Shown: positions 42,057 through 50,137, counted from the first letter of the stretch. The stretch: DNA of 64,000 nt from Micromonospora musae (GCF_003626635.1 NZ_RAZT01000004.1:186001-250000); one strand, 5' to 3'. The notes: a model not told the origin generated them from the letters alone. Program-made: numbers and translations.

Positions 42057-43241
42057 CTACGGCCGGCCGTGTGCCGCGACCGGTTCGGTCGGGTGCCGTC
42101 GGGCGTTGCGCGCGTCGGAGACGACCACCGCGGCGAGGACCAGGGGGACGGCGCCGGCGGCCAGCAACGGCGGCGCGAACAGCAGCGGTACCGAGAGCGC
42201 GAGCAGGGCGAGCAGCGCGATCGGCCGGTTCCGCGAGACCCGGCCGAAGATCGCCTGTTCCAGGCGGGCCCGCCCCACGATGAAGAGCGCGGGCCCGCCG
42301 AGCAGCACCGCGACCCAAGCTGCGTGATTGTGGCCGAGCGGGTCGGTGATGACCATCTCGTCGCCGACGGCGGTGACGACGACGCCGGCCACCATGATCA
42401 GGTGCGCGAGCGCCAGCGGACGGGTCAGCTGCACGGGATCGGCGGCCGCCGCGATGGCGCTGTCCAGCAACTCCCCGGCGCGGAAGACGTAGATCCGCCA
42501 GAAGAGCACGGTGGTCAGGACCGAGACCGCCAAGGCGCCGGTTCGGTCCGGAGTGAAGTCCCGCTGGGTGAAGGTGACACCCGTGACGAGGATCAGCTCG
42601 CCGAGGGCGATGATGAAGAGCTGGCGGTGCCGCTCCGCCAGGTGCCCGGCGGAGAGCGGCCAGTCGGGCAGGGTCACCCGCCCGAGCCGGGGCGTGGGAT
42701 ACCGGAGGGTGTACGCGGCGTAGTCGATGACCGCGGCGAGAACCCACAGCACATTCCGTGCGGTGCCGCCGGTGAGACCGCCGGCGAACCAGAGAACGCC
42801 CGTGCCCGTGGACCAGACGAGCAGCCGCCGGCCGGTGCGCCTCTCCGGGTGGGGAAGCGCGAGAGCTAGGAAGAGCATCACCGCGATGTGCAGCGCGGCG
42901 GAGACGCTCGCGAAGATGACGCCGTGCGCGCCGAAGGCGTCGGTCAGCACGACCGCCATCACGAGCGTGCCGACCATGATCCCGAGCACCACCGCCTGAA
43001 CCGTCGGGCGGCGGGGATCCATCCGGTTCGTTATCCACGCGGCGAGGGTCCAGACCCACCAGAGCGCGAGGAGCAGCACGAAGGTCTGGTAGACCCCCGT
43101 CCAGGTGAGATCCGAGACCAGGTTCTTCGACAGCTGCGTGAGGGCGAAGACGAACGCCAGGTCGAAGAAGAGCTCCAGGAGCGCCACCTGCTGCCGCTCC
43201 TCGGGCCCCCTGAGCAGCCCGCCTGGCTTCCCGTCCCCCAT
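42057..43241 (-). CDS. LtrA-family membrane protein, copy 2
   Basis: A 394-residue membrane protein with about ten helices and the LtrA motifs: VALLELFFDLAFVFALTQLSKNL at residues about 20-42, LWWVWTLAAWITNRMDP (about 64-80) and GHLAERHRQLFIIALGELILV. It shares the block order with the copy at 26917 but differs in sequence, so the two are old paralogues, not a recent duplication. The ATG at 43241 is adjacent to a GTG at 43244; both lie behind GGCGGGACAGG. Function unknown. Confidence 0.87.
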   Translation of the reverse strand: MGDGKPGGLLRGPEERQQVALLELFFDLAFVFALTQLSKNLVSDLTWTGVYQTFVLLLALWWVWTLAAWITNRMDPRRPTVQAVVLGIMVGTLVMAVVLTDAFGAHGVIFASVSAALHIAVMLFLALALPHPERRTGRRLLVWSTGTGVLWFAGGLTGGTARNVLWVLAAVIDYAAYTLRYPTPRLGRVTLPDWPLSAGHLAERHRQLFIIALGELILVTGVTFTQRDFTPDRTGALAVSVLTTVLFWRIYVFRAGELLDSAIAAAADPVQLTRPLALAHLIMVAGVVVTAVGDEMVITDPLGHNHAAWVAVLLGGPALFIVGRARLEQAIFGRVSRNRPIALLALLALSVPLLFAPPLLAAGAVPLVLAAVVVSDARNARRHPTEPVAAHGRP

Positions 43242-43300
43242 CACCTGTCCCGCCGGGCTGTCCTGCTCGCCGAACTCCGGAACGTGCCGCTACCAGGCGA

Positions 43301-43801
43301 TTATCCGTTGGCGGCTCCGCTCGGCGGCCGGATTGGTCGCTGCCGCCGTCGCTGCACCGCGTCCCGGACGAGGGACAGGACGATGACGAGCAGGCCGAGC
43401 AGGGCGACGACGGCGTTGCCCCCCGTGAGGAGCACCGCCTCGCCGAGGCCGGCGTGGTCGAGGTGTGTCAGGTGGAAGAAGAAGTGCGGCACGGCGAAGG
43501 TGGAGAAGGCCGCGGCCGCCGGGATGGTGAAGACGGACCGGGGTACGGCGAGCGCGATGCCGAGGACGACGGCGATGCCGAGCGTGGCGCCGCCGAAGTC
43601 TCGCGCGTAGTGCTCGCTGAACGGCGGCGTGAGGCTGACCGTCGGGAAGTTGTCGTAGAAGTTCTCGGGGAAGGTCTGGTTCCAGAGCCCGACGACGAGC
43701 TCGTCGAGGAAGATGATCGCCAGTGCGATCCGGATCAACGCGGTGATCCGCCGGCCCCGGGTGTGGCTCTCCGGCGCGGCGGGATCCCGGCCTGCGTTCA
43801 C
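43301..43801 (-). CDS. Membrane protein of unknown function, paralogue of 45495
   Basis: A 166-residue membrane protein: ITALIRIALAIIFLDELVVGLWNQTFPENFYDNFPTVSLTPPFSEHYARDFGGATLGIAVVLGIALAVP and VFTIPAAAAFSTFAVPHFFFHLTHLDHAGLGEAVLLTGGNAVVALLGLLVIVLSLV give four hydrophobic helices with a signature loop SLTPPFSEHYARDFG. Its start GTG (43801) overlaps the stop of the NmrA-like gene by GTGA, so the two are translationally coupled. The same loop and helix order are in the protein at 45495, which is next to an ECF41 sigma factor. Function unknown. Confidence 0.8.
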   Translation of the reverse strand: MNAGRDPAAPESHTRGRRITALIRIALAIIFLDELVVGLWNQTFPENFYDNFPTVSLTPPFSEHYARDFGGATLGIAVVLGIALAVPRSVFTIPAAAAFSTFAVPHFFFHLTHLDHAGLGEAVLLTGGNAVVALLGLLVIVLSLVRDAVQRRRQRPIRPPSGAANG

Positions 43802-44556
43802 CGGCCCCGCCTGCTCTGCGCCACCGGGCTCGCCAGCCACTGGTCGAAGGTCTGGGTGCCGCGTGGGCCGGCGCCGGTGGGCAGCAGGGCGCCCTCGGCC
43901 ATGGCCCGGCCGACCGCTCCCGGGAGGCGGACCGGCAGGACGACGCGACGACTTCCCCGGGCACGTAGCAGCCGCCGAGCCATCTCCGGCATCCGCAGCT
44001 GCTCGGGGCCGGCGAGGTCCGGCACCAGGCCGGCCGGCTCCGCCACGGCGAGGTCGACCAGGCAGCGAGCGACCTCGCGGGCCGCGATCGGCTGGCTGAG
44101 CAGCTGGGGCACCGCCGCGACCGGTCCACGGGGTGCGATCCGCTGCGCGGCGAACTCGTGGAACTGTGTCGAGCGCAGCACCGTCCCCGGTACCGCGCCG
44201 TCCAGCACGAGCGCCTCCTGCCGGCGTTTGCCCACGTAGTAGCCGATGTCCACCCGGTCCACGCCGACGATCGACAGGACGACGTGGTGCCGTACGCCGG
44301 CGCGCCGGCCGGCGGCGAGCAGGTTGCCCGTCGCGGTGCCGAAGAACTCCTCCGACCTCTTTCGGCTGATCGTCCACAGGTCGCTCACGTCGATCACGAC
44401 CGCCGCCCCGGTCAGCGCCTCGGCCAGCCCGGTGCCGCGGATCAGGTCCACGCCTGCGGAACGCGCGATCACGACGGGTTCGTGGCCGCCGGCCCGTACG
44501 GCCTCGACGACCCGCCGTCCGATCCAGCCGGTCCCGCCGGCTACCGCGATACGCAC
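43798..44556 (-). CDS. NmrA-like NAD(P)H-binding SDR protein
   Basis: A 252-residue atypical SDR: MRIAVAGGTGWIGRRVVEAVRAGGHEPVVIARSAGVDLIRGTGLAEALTGAAVVIDVSDLWTISRKRSEEFFGTATGNLLAAGRRAGVRHHVVLSIVGVDRVDIGYYVGKRRQEALVLDGAVPGTVLRSTQFHEFAAQ. The GGTGxIG dinucleotide loop and HHVVLSIVG strand match the copy at 35949. The ending is a basic RRGR. Start GTG 44556 after GGGAGG. The membrane-protein gene follows by GTGA overlap, so the two form an operon. Epimerase/reductase-like genes are among the usual partners of ECF41 sigma factors. Confidence 0.85.
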   Translation of the reverse strand: MRIAVAGGTGWIGRRVVEAVRAGGHEPVVIARSAGVDLIRGTGLAEALTGAAVVIDVSDLWTISRKRSEEFFGTATGNLLAAGRRAGVRHHVVLSIVGVDRVDIGYYVGKRRQEALVLDGAVPGTVLRSTQFHEFAAQRIAPRGPVAAVPQLLSQPIAAREVARCLVDLAVAEPAGLVPDLAGPEQLRMPEMARRLLRARGSRRVVLPVRLPGAVGRAMAEGALLPTGAGPRGTQTFDQWLASPVAQSRRGR

Positions 44557-44701
44557 CGAGCCACCTCCCGATCCGCGTTCGCGTCACGCCACCGGCAGGT
44601 CGCCGCCGGGGGCGACGGCGGGCGGGGGACTGCTCGCTCTGCTGTCATGTCGGTCCTATCTGTCCGGAGCCCTCGGCAGGGCCGAACCTCGGCAAATCGC
44701 C

Positions 44702-45301
44702 CTAACGGGTGGAGTCCGCGCGCTCGCCGGTCGCGTACACACCCCGTGCGAGCGCGATGATGGCGAGCAGCAGGGCGAGCACGGCGGCGCCCGCGGCGGC
44801 CTGCAGGGCGACGACTCCACCGGAGGTGACCCGAGCCCGGAACGGATTCGCCGCGACGGCCGCCGCCGCTTCCGCCCCGACGGTGAACTCGGACGTGCCG
44901 GCGACCGGATGACCGTCGGTGAAGGTAGCCCGCCAGCTGATCCGGTACCCGCCGTCCGGCATGCCCGTCGCCACCTGTTGGGTCAGGGTCGCACCCTGGA
45001 CCGCCGGTCGACCGCCGGCCCAGTCCCTCCCCGCGCGATCCGTGATCGTGACGGCGCCGACCTGGCTGATCTCGGCGGCGAAGACCACGACGACCTGTCG
45101 CGGGGCATCCGGCAGCGCCGCGCCGTCGGCCGGCGCGATCGACCGCGTCGCGCCGTGGGCGAAGACGGGAGTGGGTGCGAGCGCCGGCGAGAGACCCACG
45201 GCGAGCGCGACCGCGACGAGCAGTCCGACCGTACGCCGGGTGCGGGCAGCCCGGCCGGGTCTCGACCCGCCGATGCCACCCGCCGTGCCGCGCCTCTTCA
45301 T
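44702..45301 (-). CDS. copC: CopC-domain protein, secreted with C-terminal anchor
   Basis: A 199-residue exported protein. A signal peptide (RRTVGLLVAVALAVGLSPALAPTPVFA) ends before AHGATRSIAPADGAALPDAPRQVVVVFAAEISQVGAVTITDRAG, where the mature protein starts with the His of the CopC Cu(II) site. The beta-barrel continues with YRISWRATFTDGHPVAGTSEFTVG (including the DxH motif DGHPVAG). A C-terminal hydrophobic helix (ALQAAAGAAVLALLLAIIALARGVY) should anchor it. It probably binds copper outside the membrane. Divergent from the membrane-protein/ECF41 operon across the mirrored promoter element at 45345-45424. Confidence 0.85.
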   Translation of the reverse strand: MKRRGTAGGIGGSRPGRAARTRRTVGLLVAVALAVGLSPALAPTPVFAHGATRSIAPADGAALPDAPRQVVVVFAAEISQVGAVTITDRAGRDWAGGRPAVQGATLTQQVATGMPDGGYRISWRATFTDGHPVAGTSEFTVGAEAAAAVAANPFRARVTSGGVVALQAAAGAAVLALLLAIIALARGVYATGERADSTR

Positions 45302-45344
45302 GGCCTGCTCCCTCCGTCGCGGCCGATCCCACCGTTCGGGAAGT

Positions 45345-45424
45345 GGACCGAGCGGGGCCCTCGATTCGTGACAGCCGGCGCTCGCCGTTCGCCGGCTGTC
45401 ACGAATCGGGGGGCCGCTCGGTCC
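45345..45424. promoter_or_regulatory. Long inverted repeat with two mirrored TGTCAC-N16/17-CGGTCC boxes
   Basis: A 19-bp perfect dyad (45362-45380 with 45390-45408, 9-base loop) flanked by a second 11-bp pair (GGACCGAGCGG at 45345 and CCGCTCGGTCC at 45414). Each arm reads TGTCAC, 16 or 17 bases, CGGTCC, pointing outward toward copC and toward the gene at 45495. Published ECF41 promoters have TGTCACA at -35 and CGTC at -10, so this could be a divergent ECF41-type promoter pair. As RNA it could also fold into a hairpin. Confidence 0.65.
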
Positions 45425-45494
45425 GTAACAGGTGACAGCTCGCCGGTGGCGGCACCTCGGAGGTCGGCCGGGCCAGCGTAAGGAGCACCAACTC

Positions 45495-45929
45495 ATGACC
45501 GTCATCATCCGAATCGCCCTGGCGATCCTGTTCGTCGACAACGCCATGGTCGGAGCCTGGAACGCGATCTCGCCAGCGAGCTTCTACAAGTACTTCCCGA
45601 CGGTGGACCTCACGCCGCCGTTCAGCGAGCACTACGCGCGCGACTTCGGTGCCGCGTCACTGGCGATCGCGCTGCTGCTGGGCATCGCGGCGGTCAAACC
45701 CAAGGCGCACTACGTCATCCCCGCCGCGGCGGCGTACTCGACCTTCGGGGTGCCGCACTTCTTCTACCACTTCGCGAACATGGAGAACGCCACCCTCGGC
45801 GAGGCGCTCCTGCTCACCGTCGGAAACGGAACCGTGGCGCTCGCCGGCCTGCTGATCATCCTGCTCACGGTGCTGCGCGACCGCAGGGCGGCGCGGCGCG
45901 CTCCGGCGCCCGCGCCGGTCGCCCGCTGA
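45495..45929 (+). CDS. Membrane protein of unknown function, first gene of the ECF41 operon
   Basis: A 144-residue membrane protein with four helices: TVIIRIALAILFVDNAMVGAWNAI, then FPTVDLTPPFSEHYARDFGAASLAIALLLGIAAV, YVIPAAAAYSTFGVPHFFYHFANMENATLGEALLL and GNGTVALAGLLIILLTVL, and an Arg/Ala/Pro-rich tail. Closely similar in layout to 43301 (shared LTPPFSEHYARDFG loop). The ATG at 45495 has AAGGAG. The mirrored box lies 71-97 bases upstream. It is followed after 40 bases by a sigma-like gene and then ECF41, so it is probably part of the sigma factor's regulon and of its signal pathway. Confidence 0.82.
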   Translation: MTVIIRIALAILFVDNAMVGAWNAISPASFYKYFPTVDLTPPFSEHYARDFGAASLAIALLLGIAAVKPKAHYVIPAAAAYSTFGVPHFFYHFANMENATLGEALLLTVGNGTVALAGLLIILLTVLRDRRAARRAPAPAPVAR

Positions 45930-45969
45930 GACGGTCCGACCCGGCCCCGCGACAACCCTGGGAGGATTG

Positions 45970-46332
45970 ATGGTCCCCGAATCCCGCCGGTCACCCCGGT
46001 CCGGCGCGCTCCCGAGCACGTTCTGCGCGGTCGTCGCCGAGCGGCGCCTGCTCAGCAACCTCGCGTACTGCCTGCTCGACTCGGTCGGCGCGGCCGAGGT
46101 CGCGGTGCAGGAGACGTACACCCGCTGGTACACGATGCCGGACGAGGAACAGGAGAGGATCGACCGGCCGCTCACCTGGCTCGTCGGCACCCTCGTCCGG
46201 ATCTGCGTCGACAGGCGCGAATCATCCTCGCGCCACGCGGGCGGCCCTGCCGTCGACCCGGCAGGCCGCACCGATCCGGCGGGCCCGACACCTCGCCGGT
46301 TCCGCGTCTGGCGGGATGTGCCGAAGCTGTAG
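45970..46332 (+). CDS. Sigma factor-like protein with region 2 only
   Basis: A 120-residue protein: ERRLLSNLAYCLLDSVGAAEVAVQETYTRWYTMPDEEQERIDRPLTWLVGTLVRICVDRR matches sigma-70 region 2 of ECF41/SigJ-type factors (LAYRLLGSxxEAEDVVQETYxRW, then WLxTVxSRICLDxL). After residue about 85 it continues with a Pro/Gly/Arg-rich tail and stops without region 4 or a SnoaL domain. It has its own GGAGG and lies in an operon with the full ECF41 sigma factor, so it is not obviously a sequencing break. It may be a decoy, co-regulator or remnant. Confidence 0.7.
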   Translation: MVPESRRSPRSGALPSTFCAVVAERRLLSNLAYCLLDSVGAAEVAVQETYTRWYTMPDEEQERIDRPLTWLVGTLVRICVDRRESSSRHAGGPAVDPAGRTDPAGPTPRRFRVWRDVPKL

Positions 46333-46432
46333 TCCGCGCGTGCGGGGTATCCACCGTCGGGCGCGGAGCCACCGGAAGCGACATCACGCTCGGCAGTTTC
46401 GATTCAGGCACGGAAGGGATGAGGCGGCGAAG

Positions 46433-47317
46433 ATGGCAGGGCGAGGGCATGAGGAGACGTTGATCGACGCGCTGGAAGTGTTCGACGCGGTCCGTCCCCG
46501 GCTCTTCGGCATCGCCTACCGGATGCTCGGTAGCGTCACCGAGGCGGAGGACGTCGTGCAGGACGCCTGGCTCCGCTGGCAGCAGACGGATCGCCGCCAG
46601 GTGCGGGATCCGATCGGTTTCCTGGTCACGGCGACCGCTCGGCTCGCGCTGAACGCCGCCACCTCGGCTCGCGTCCGGCGGGAGCGCTATCCCGGGCTCT
46701 GGCTGCCGGAGCCCGTCGACACCTCCGCCGACCCGACGCTCCTGGCCGAACGGAACGAGTCGCTCGAACTCGCCGTGCTGCTGTTGTTGGAGCGGCTCAC
46801 CCCGGCCGAGCGCGCGGTCTACGTGCTGCGCGAGGCGTTCGACTACCCCTTCCGCCGCATCGGCGAGGTGCTCGGCATCGGCGAGGCGCACGCGCGGCAG
46901 CTCGGCAGGCGCGCCCGTACGCACCTGGCGCAGGAGCGGCACGATCCGGTCGGCCGTACGGACCACGGCCGCCTGCTGCAAGCCTTCCTCGCCGCCGCCC
47001 GCTCCGGGGACCTCGGCCAACTGGAGGAGCTGCTCGCCGAGACCGCCACCTCCCACGCCGACGGCGGCGGCGCCGTACGGGCCGCCCCGGCGCCCATCGT
47101 CGGACGCGACAACGTCGCGCGATACATCTTGGGACTGGTCCGGAAGTACGGAGACGACCTGTCGTTGGAGATCGTCGAAGCCAACGGTCAGGCCGCGATC
47201 CTCGCGTCGCGGGCCGGAACGGCCGTCGCGTTGCTCACCGTCGACGCCTCACCGGAGGGCATCGAGCGGGTGCTGATCGTCCTCAACCCGGAGAAGCTGG
47301 CCCAGTTCCGACGATGA
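46433..47317 (+). CDS. sigJ: ECF41-type sigma factor (SigJ-like) with SnoaL-like C-terminus
   Basis: A 294-residue sigma factor. Region 2: FDAVRPRLFGIAYRMLGSVTEAEDVVQDAWLRWQQTDRRQVRDPIGFLVTATARLALNAATSARVRRERYPGLWLPEPVDT (about residues 17-97). Region 4: LLERLTPAERAVYVLREAFDYPFRRIGEVLGIGEAHARQLGRRARTHL (about 123-170). The C-terminal part (about 185-294), ending EGIERVLIVLNPEKLAQF, is the NTF2/SnoaL-like extension of ECF41, which carries the NPxKL-type motif here as LNPEKL and modulates activity. ECF41 has no classic anti-sigma factor. The ATG at 46433 follows GGCGAAG. Its partner genes here include the region-2-like protein and the membrane protein. Confidence 0.9.
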   Translation: MAGRGHEETLIDALEVFDAVRPRLFGIAYRMLGSVTEAEDVVQDAWLRWQQTDRRQVRDPIGFLVTATARLALNAATSARVRRERYPGLWLPEPVDTSADPTLLAERNESLELAVLLLLERLTPAERAVYVLREAFDYPFRRIGEVLGIGEAHARQLGRRARTHLAQERHDPVGRTDHGRLLQAFLAAARSGDLGQLEELLAETATSHADGGGAVRAAPAPIVGRDNVARYILGLVRKYGDDLSLEIVEANGQAAILASRAGTAVALLTVDASPEGIERVLIVLNPEKLAQFRR

Positions 47318-47408
47318 CCGGTCGAGGCCCCGTGACACGCCGACCCCGAAACCTGGCGAGTCGTCACCGAACCCGCCACAGCCACCGCACGAATGAGATC
47401 GTTGGACG

Positions 47409-48806
47409 GTGACGGAGTCACTCGACCTGCACCTGGAGTTCGATCGAGGTGCGGGATCTCCGGGCCGCTCGCTGGAGAACGCCCTGCGGGAGAGCATCCG
47501 GACCGGCCGGCTGCGGGCCGGGACACGCCTGCCCGGCAGCCGTAGCCTCGCCACCGATCTGGGCCTGGCCCGGGGCACGGTGGTGCAGGCGTACGCGCAG
47601 CTGGTGGCGGAGGGGTGGCTGGTGTCGACGGCCGGCTCGGGCACCCGCGTCGCGGACGTGCGGCACGATCCGCCCGACCCGCTGCGCAGCCCGCGACCGT
47701 CGCCGGTCTCCGATCCGGTCATCGAGCTGCGGCCGGGGATTCCGGACCTCGGCTCGTTCCCGCGTACCGCCTGGGCGGGCAGCGTTCGTCGGGCGCTGGC
47801 GTCGGCGTCCCGCGAGGCGTTGGACTACCCGGATCGACGCGGCCTGCTTCCGCTGCGAGCGGCGTTGGCCGACTATCTCGCGCGTACGCGGGGGGTGCGC
47901 TGCGACCCGGACGCCGTGGTGGTCACCGCGGGCTTCACCCAGGGGCTCTCCCTGCTGGCGCGGGCGCTGCACCGGCGCGGTGTACGCGCCATCGCCACCG
48001 AGAACCCCGGTCTGGCCCCGCACCGTAAGGTGCTCCGGGCCGCGGGCCTGACGGTCACCCCGCTCACCGTCGGCGCGGGCGGGGCCGACCCGGACGAGGC
48101 GGCGGGTCAGGCCGCGCTGCTCACCCCGGCACACCAGCATCCGACCGGAGCGGTGCTGGCGCCGCAGCACCGCTACCGCTTCATCGCCTGGGCGCGCCGG
48201 CACGACGCGTTCCTGATCGAGGACGACTACGACGGCGAGTTCCGCTACGACCAGCGGCCGGTGGGCGCGATGCAGGCGCTGGCGCCGGAGCGGATCGTCT
48301 ACGCCGGCAGCACCAGCAAGTCGCTGGCGCCGGGCGTACGCCTGGGCTGGTTCGTCGTGCCCGAGCCGCTGCGCCGTGACCTGGGGGAGGTGATCCTGGA
48401 GGCCGGCGCCGCGGTCTCCGCGATCGACCAGCTCGCGATGACCGGCCTGCTCGTGGACGGCGACTACGACCGGCACATCCGTCGCATGCGCCTGATCTAC
48501 CGGCGGCGCCGGGCGGAGTTGGCCGAGCGCCTGGCCGAGGTGACCAGCACCCCGCTGGAGGGGATCGCGGCCGGTGTGCACGCGCTGCTGCCGCTGGCCT
48601 CGGCCGCGCAGGAGCGGCTGCTGATCCGGGCCGGGCACGGCCAGGGCCTGCACCTGACCGGTCTGCACAGCAGCGGCTACTGGCACGAGCCGGCGGACGA
48701 GCGGCAGGCGGCGGCCCTGATCCTCGGGTACGCGGCGCCACCCGCGCACGCCTGGCGAACGGCGCTGACCCGGCTGGGCCAACTGGTCCAGCAGAATGCT
48801 GCCTGA
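47409..48806 (+). CDS. MocR-type regulator (GntR HTH plus aminotransferase domain), copy 2
   Basis: A 465-residue fusion: GntR winged helix (LENALRESIRTGRLRAGTRLPGSRSLATDLGLARGTVVQAYAQLVAEGWL, about residues 20-70), then an aminotransferase domain with DYPDRRGLLPLRAALADYLARTRGV, ATENPGLAPH, FLIEDDYDGEFRYDQRP and the PLP-lysine motif STSKSLAPGVRLGWFVVP (about residue 305). It is a paralogue of the gene at 22776. Three CYGGTCC-type boxes from 48782 to 48827 lie between its 3' end and the cupin gene, which may be its target. Start GTG 47409 follows GTTGGACG; no strong Shine-Dalgarno. Confidence 0.9.
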   Translation: MTESLDLHLEFDRGAGSPGRSLENALRESIRTGRLRAGTRLPGSRSLATDLGLARGTVVQAYAQLVAEGWLVSTAGSGTRVADVRHDPPDPLRSPRPSPVSDPVIELRPGIPDLGSFPRTAWAGSVRRALASASREALDYPDRRGLLPLRAALADYLARTRGVRCDPDAVVVTAGFTQGLSLLARALHRRGVRAIATENPGLAPHRKVLRAAGLTVTPLTVGAGGADPDEAAGQAALLTPAHQHPTGAVLAPQHRYRFIAWARRHDAFLIEDDYDGEFRYDQRPVGAMQALAPERIVYAGSTSKSLAPGVRLGWFVVPEPLRRDLGEVILEAGAAVSAIDQLAMTGLLVDGDYDRHIRRMRLIYRRRRAELAERLAEVTSTPLEGIAAGVHALLPLASAAQERLLIRAGHGQGLHLTGLHSSGYWHEPADERQAAALILGYAAPPAHAWRTALTRLGQLVQQNAA

Positions 48807-48827
48807 CCGGTCCATTTCACTGGTCCG
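48782..48827. promoter_or_regulatory. Candidate MocR operator with three CYGGTCC boxes
   Basis: ACTGGTCCA (48782-48790), ACCGGTCCA (48806-48814) and ACTGGTCCG (48819-48827) lie just before the cupin start (48848). The first two have the same 24-base period as the pair at 24192-24224, in the opposite orientation. The first copy overlaps the last codons of the regulator gene. Confidence 0.55.
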
Positions 48828-48847
48828 GATCGGGCTACGTTCGATGC

Positions 48848-49264
48848 ATGCAGAAGATGAAGATGGGAAACAACGAAGCCACGCTGCTGGGTACGGTCAT
48901 GCCACCGGAGCTGCCACCGGGCTCGCACGTGATGACGGCGATCATCGAAATGCCGGCGGGCGACCCCGGCTCGCCGCCGCACCGGCACTCCGGTCCCGTC
49001 TTCGGGTACATGCTCGAAGGCGAAATGATCTTCGAACTCGAGGGTGAGCCGGAGCGAGTGATCAAAGCCGGTGAGGCGTTCTGGGAGCCCGGCGGTGACG
49101 TCATCCACTACCAGGCGGCCAACAACCTGCCCGACCAGCAGGCCAAGTTCCTGGTCGTCATGGTCTGCGCGCCGGACAAGGAGATGCTGGTGCTGGTCAG
49201 CCCCGAGGAGCTCGAAGCACGCAAGGACCGCAGGGCGCCCCGGCCGACCGACGGAGCGGCCTGA
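48848..49264 (+). CDS. Cupin-domain protein
   Basis: A 138-residue single-domain cupin. Motif 1 is PGSPPHRHSGPVFGYMLEGEMIFELEGEPERVIKAGEAFWEPGGDVIHYQ (about residues 40-90): the metal-binding HxH in PPHRHSG, the Glu in YMLEGE and the later His in VIHYQ are present. The hydrophobic C-terminal strand FLVVMVCAPDKEMLVLV completes the barrel. Small cupins can be dioxygenases, isomerases or sensors, and nothing points to one. ATG 48848, weak signal. Followed by the epimerase gene with a 2-base gap (stop 49262-49264, ATG 49267), so the two are co-expressed. Confidence 0.85.
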   Translation: MQKMKMGNNEATLLGTVMPPELPPGSHVMTAIIEMPAGDPGSPPHRHSGPVFGYMLEGEMIFELEGEPERVIKAGEAFWEPGGDVIHYQAANNLPDQQAKFLVVMVCAPDKEMLVLVSPEELEARKDRRAPRPTDGAA

Positions 49265-49266
49265 TC

Positions 49267-50082
49267 ATGCGGATCCTGCTCGCCGGCTCGACCGGCGTCA
49301 TCGGCCGCCGACTCGCGCCCCTGCTGACCGCCCAGGGGCACGAGGTCGTCGGCCTGGCCCGCAACGGACCGCTCGCCGTCGACGTCTTCGACCGGGACGC
49401 GGTGGCCGCCGCCGTGCGCGACGTCCGGCCCGACGCGGTGCTGCACCAGCTCACCAGCCTGAGCACCGGTGACCGCGCCGCCAACGCGCGGCTGCGCCGG
49501 GTCGGCACCCGCAACCTCGTCGACGCGGCGCTCGCCGCCGGGGTACGCCGGATCGTGGCCCAGAGCATCACCTGGGCGTACGAGCCGGGCGCCGAGCCCG
49601 CGACGGAGGAGACCCCGCTCGACCTGCACGCCGTCGAGCCAAGGCAGCACACCGTGGCCGCTGTCGCCGCACTCGAATCCGCAGTGCAGGAGGCGCCCGA
49701 ATGGGTCGTGCTGCGGTACGGCACCCTCTACGGCCCGGACACCTGGTACGCCCGCGACGGCCTGATGGCCCGGTTCGCCGCCGCGGGTCAGCTCCCCGCG
49801 GACGCCGACGTCGCCAGCCTGCTGCACGTCGACGACGCCGTCGCCGCCGCGGCGGCAGCCCTGAAGTGGCCCAACAGCACGGTCAACGTCTGCGACGACG
49901 AGCCCGCCGCCGGCACCGTCTGGGTGCCCGCGTTCTGCGCGGCCGCCGGGGTTCCCGCGCCCGCGCCGACCGAGGGCGAACGGAACGGCTGGGCCCGGGG
50001 AGCGAACAACCACTACGCCCGCAAGCACCTCGGCTGGGTCCCGGAGCACCCCTCCTGGCGAACGGGATTCAGCACCCTGTGA
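49267..50082 (+). CDS. NAD-dependent epimerase/dehydratase-like SDR
   Basis: A 271-residue atypical SDR: MRILLAGSTGVIGRRLAPLLTAQGHEVVGLARNGPLAVDVFDRDAVAAAVRDVRPDAVLHQLTSLS, ARLRRVGTRNLVDAALAAGVRRIVAQSITWAYEPG and EWVVLRYGTLYGPDTWYARDGLMARFAAAGQLPADADVASLLHVDDAVAAAAAAL. The Tyr of the active site may be that in YEPG or TLYGPD. It is the full-length relative of 12908. Coupled to the cupin gene upstream (ATG 2 bases after its stop). Substrate unknown; probably an NAD(P)-dependent sugar- or metabolite-modifying enzyme. Confidence 0.87.
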   Translation: MRILLAGSTGVIGRRLAPLLTAQGHEVVGLARNGPLAVDVFDRDAVAAAVRDVRPDAVLHQLTSLSTGDRAANARLRRVGTRNLVDAALAAGVRRIVAQSITWAYEPGAEPATEETPLDLHAVEPRQHTVAAVAALESAVQEAPEWVVLRYGTLYGPDTWYARDGLMARFAAAGQLPADADVASLLHVDDAVAAAAAALKWPNSTVNVCDDEPAAGTVWVPAFCAAAGVPAPAPTEGERNGWARGANNHYARKHLGWVPEHPSWRTGFSTL

Positions 50083-50137
50083 GCCGGCCACCCCGCCACG
50101 GCACCGGCCGCCCGGCCCACGGCCCGGCCGCCCCCGC

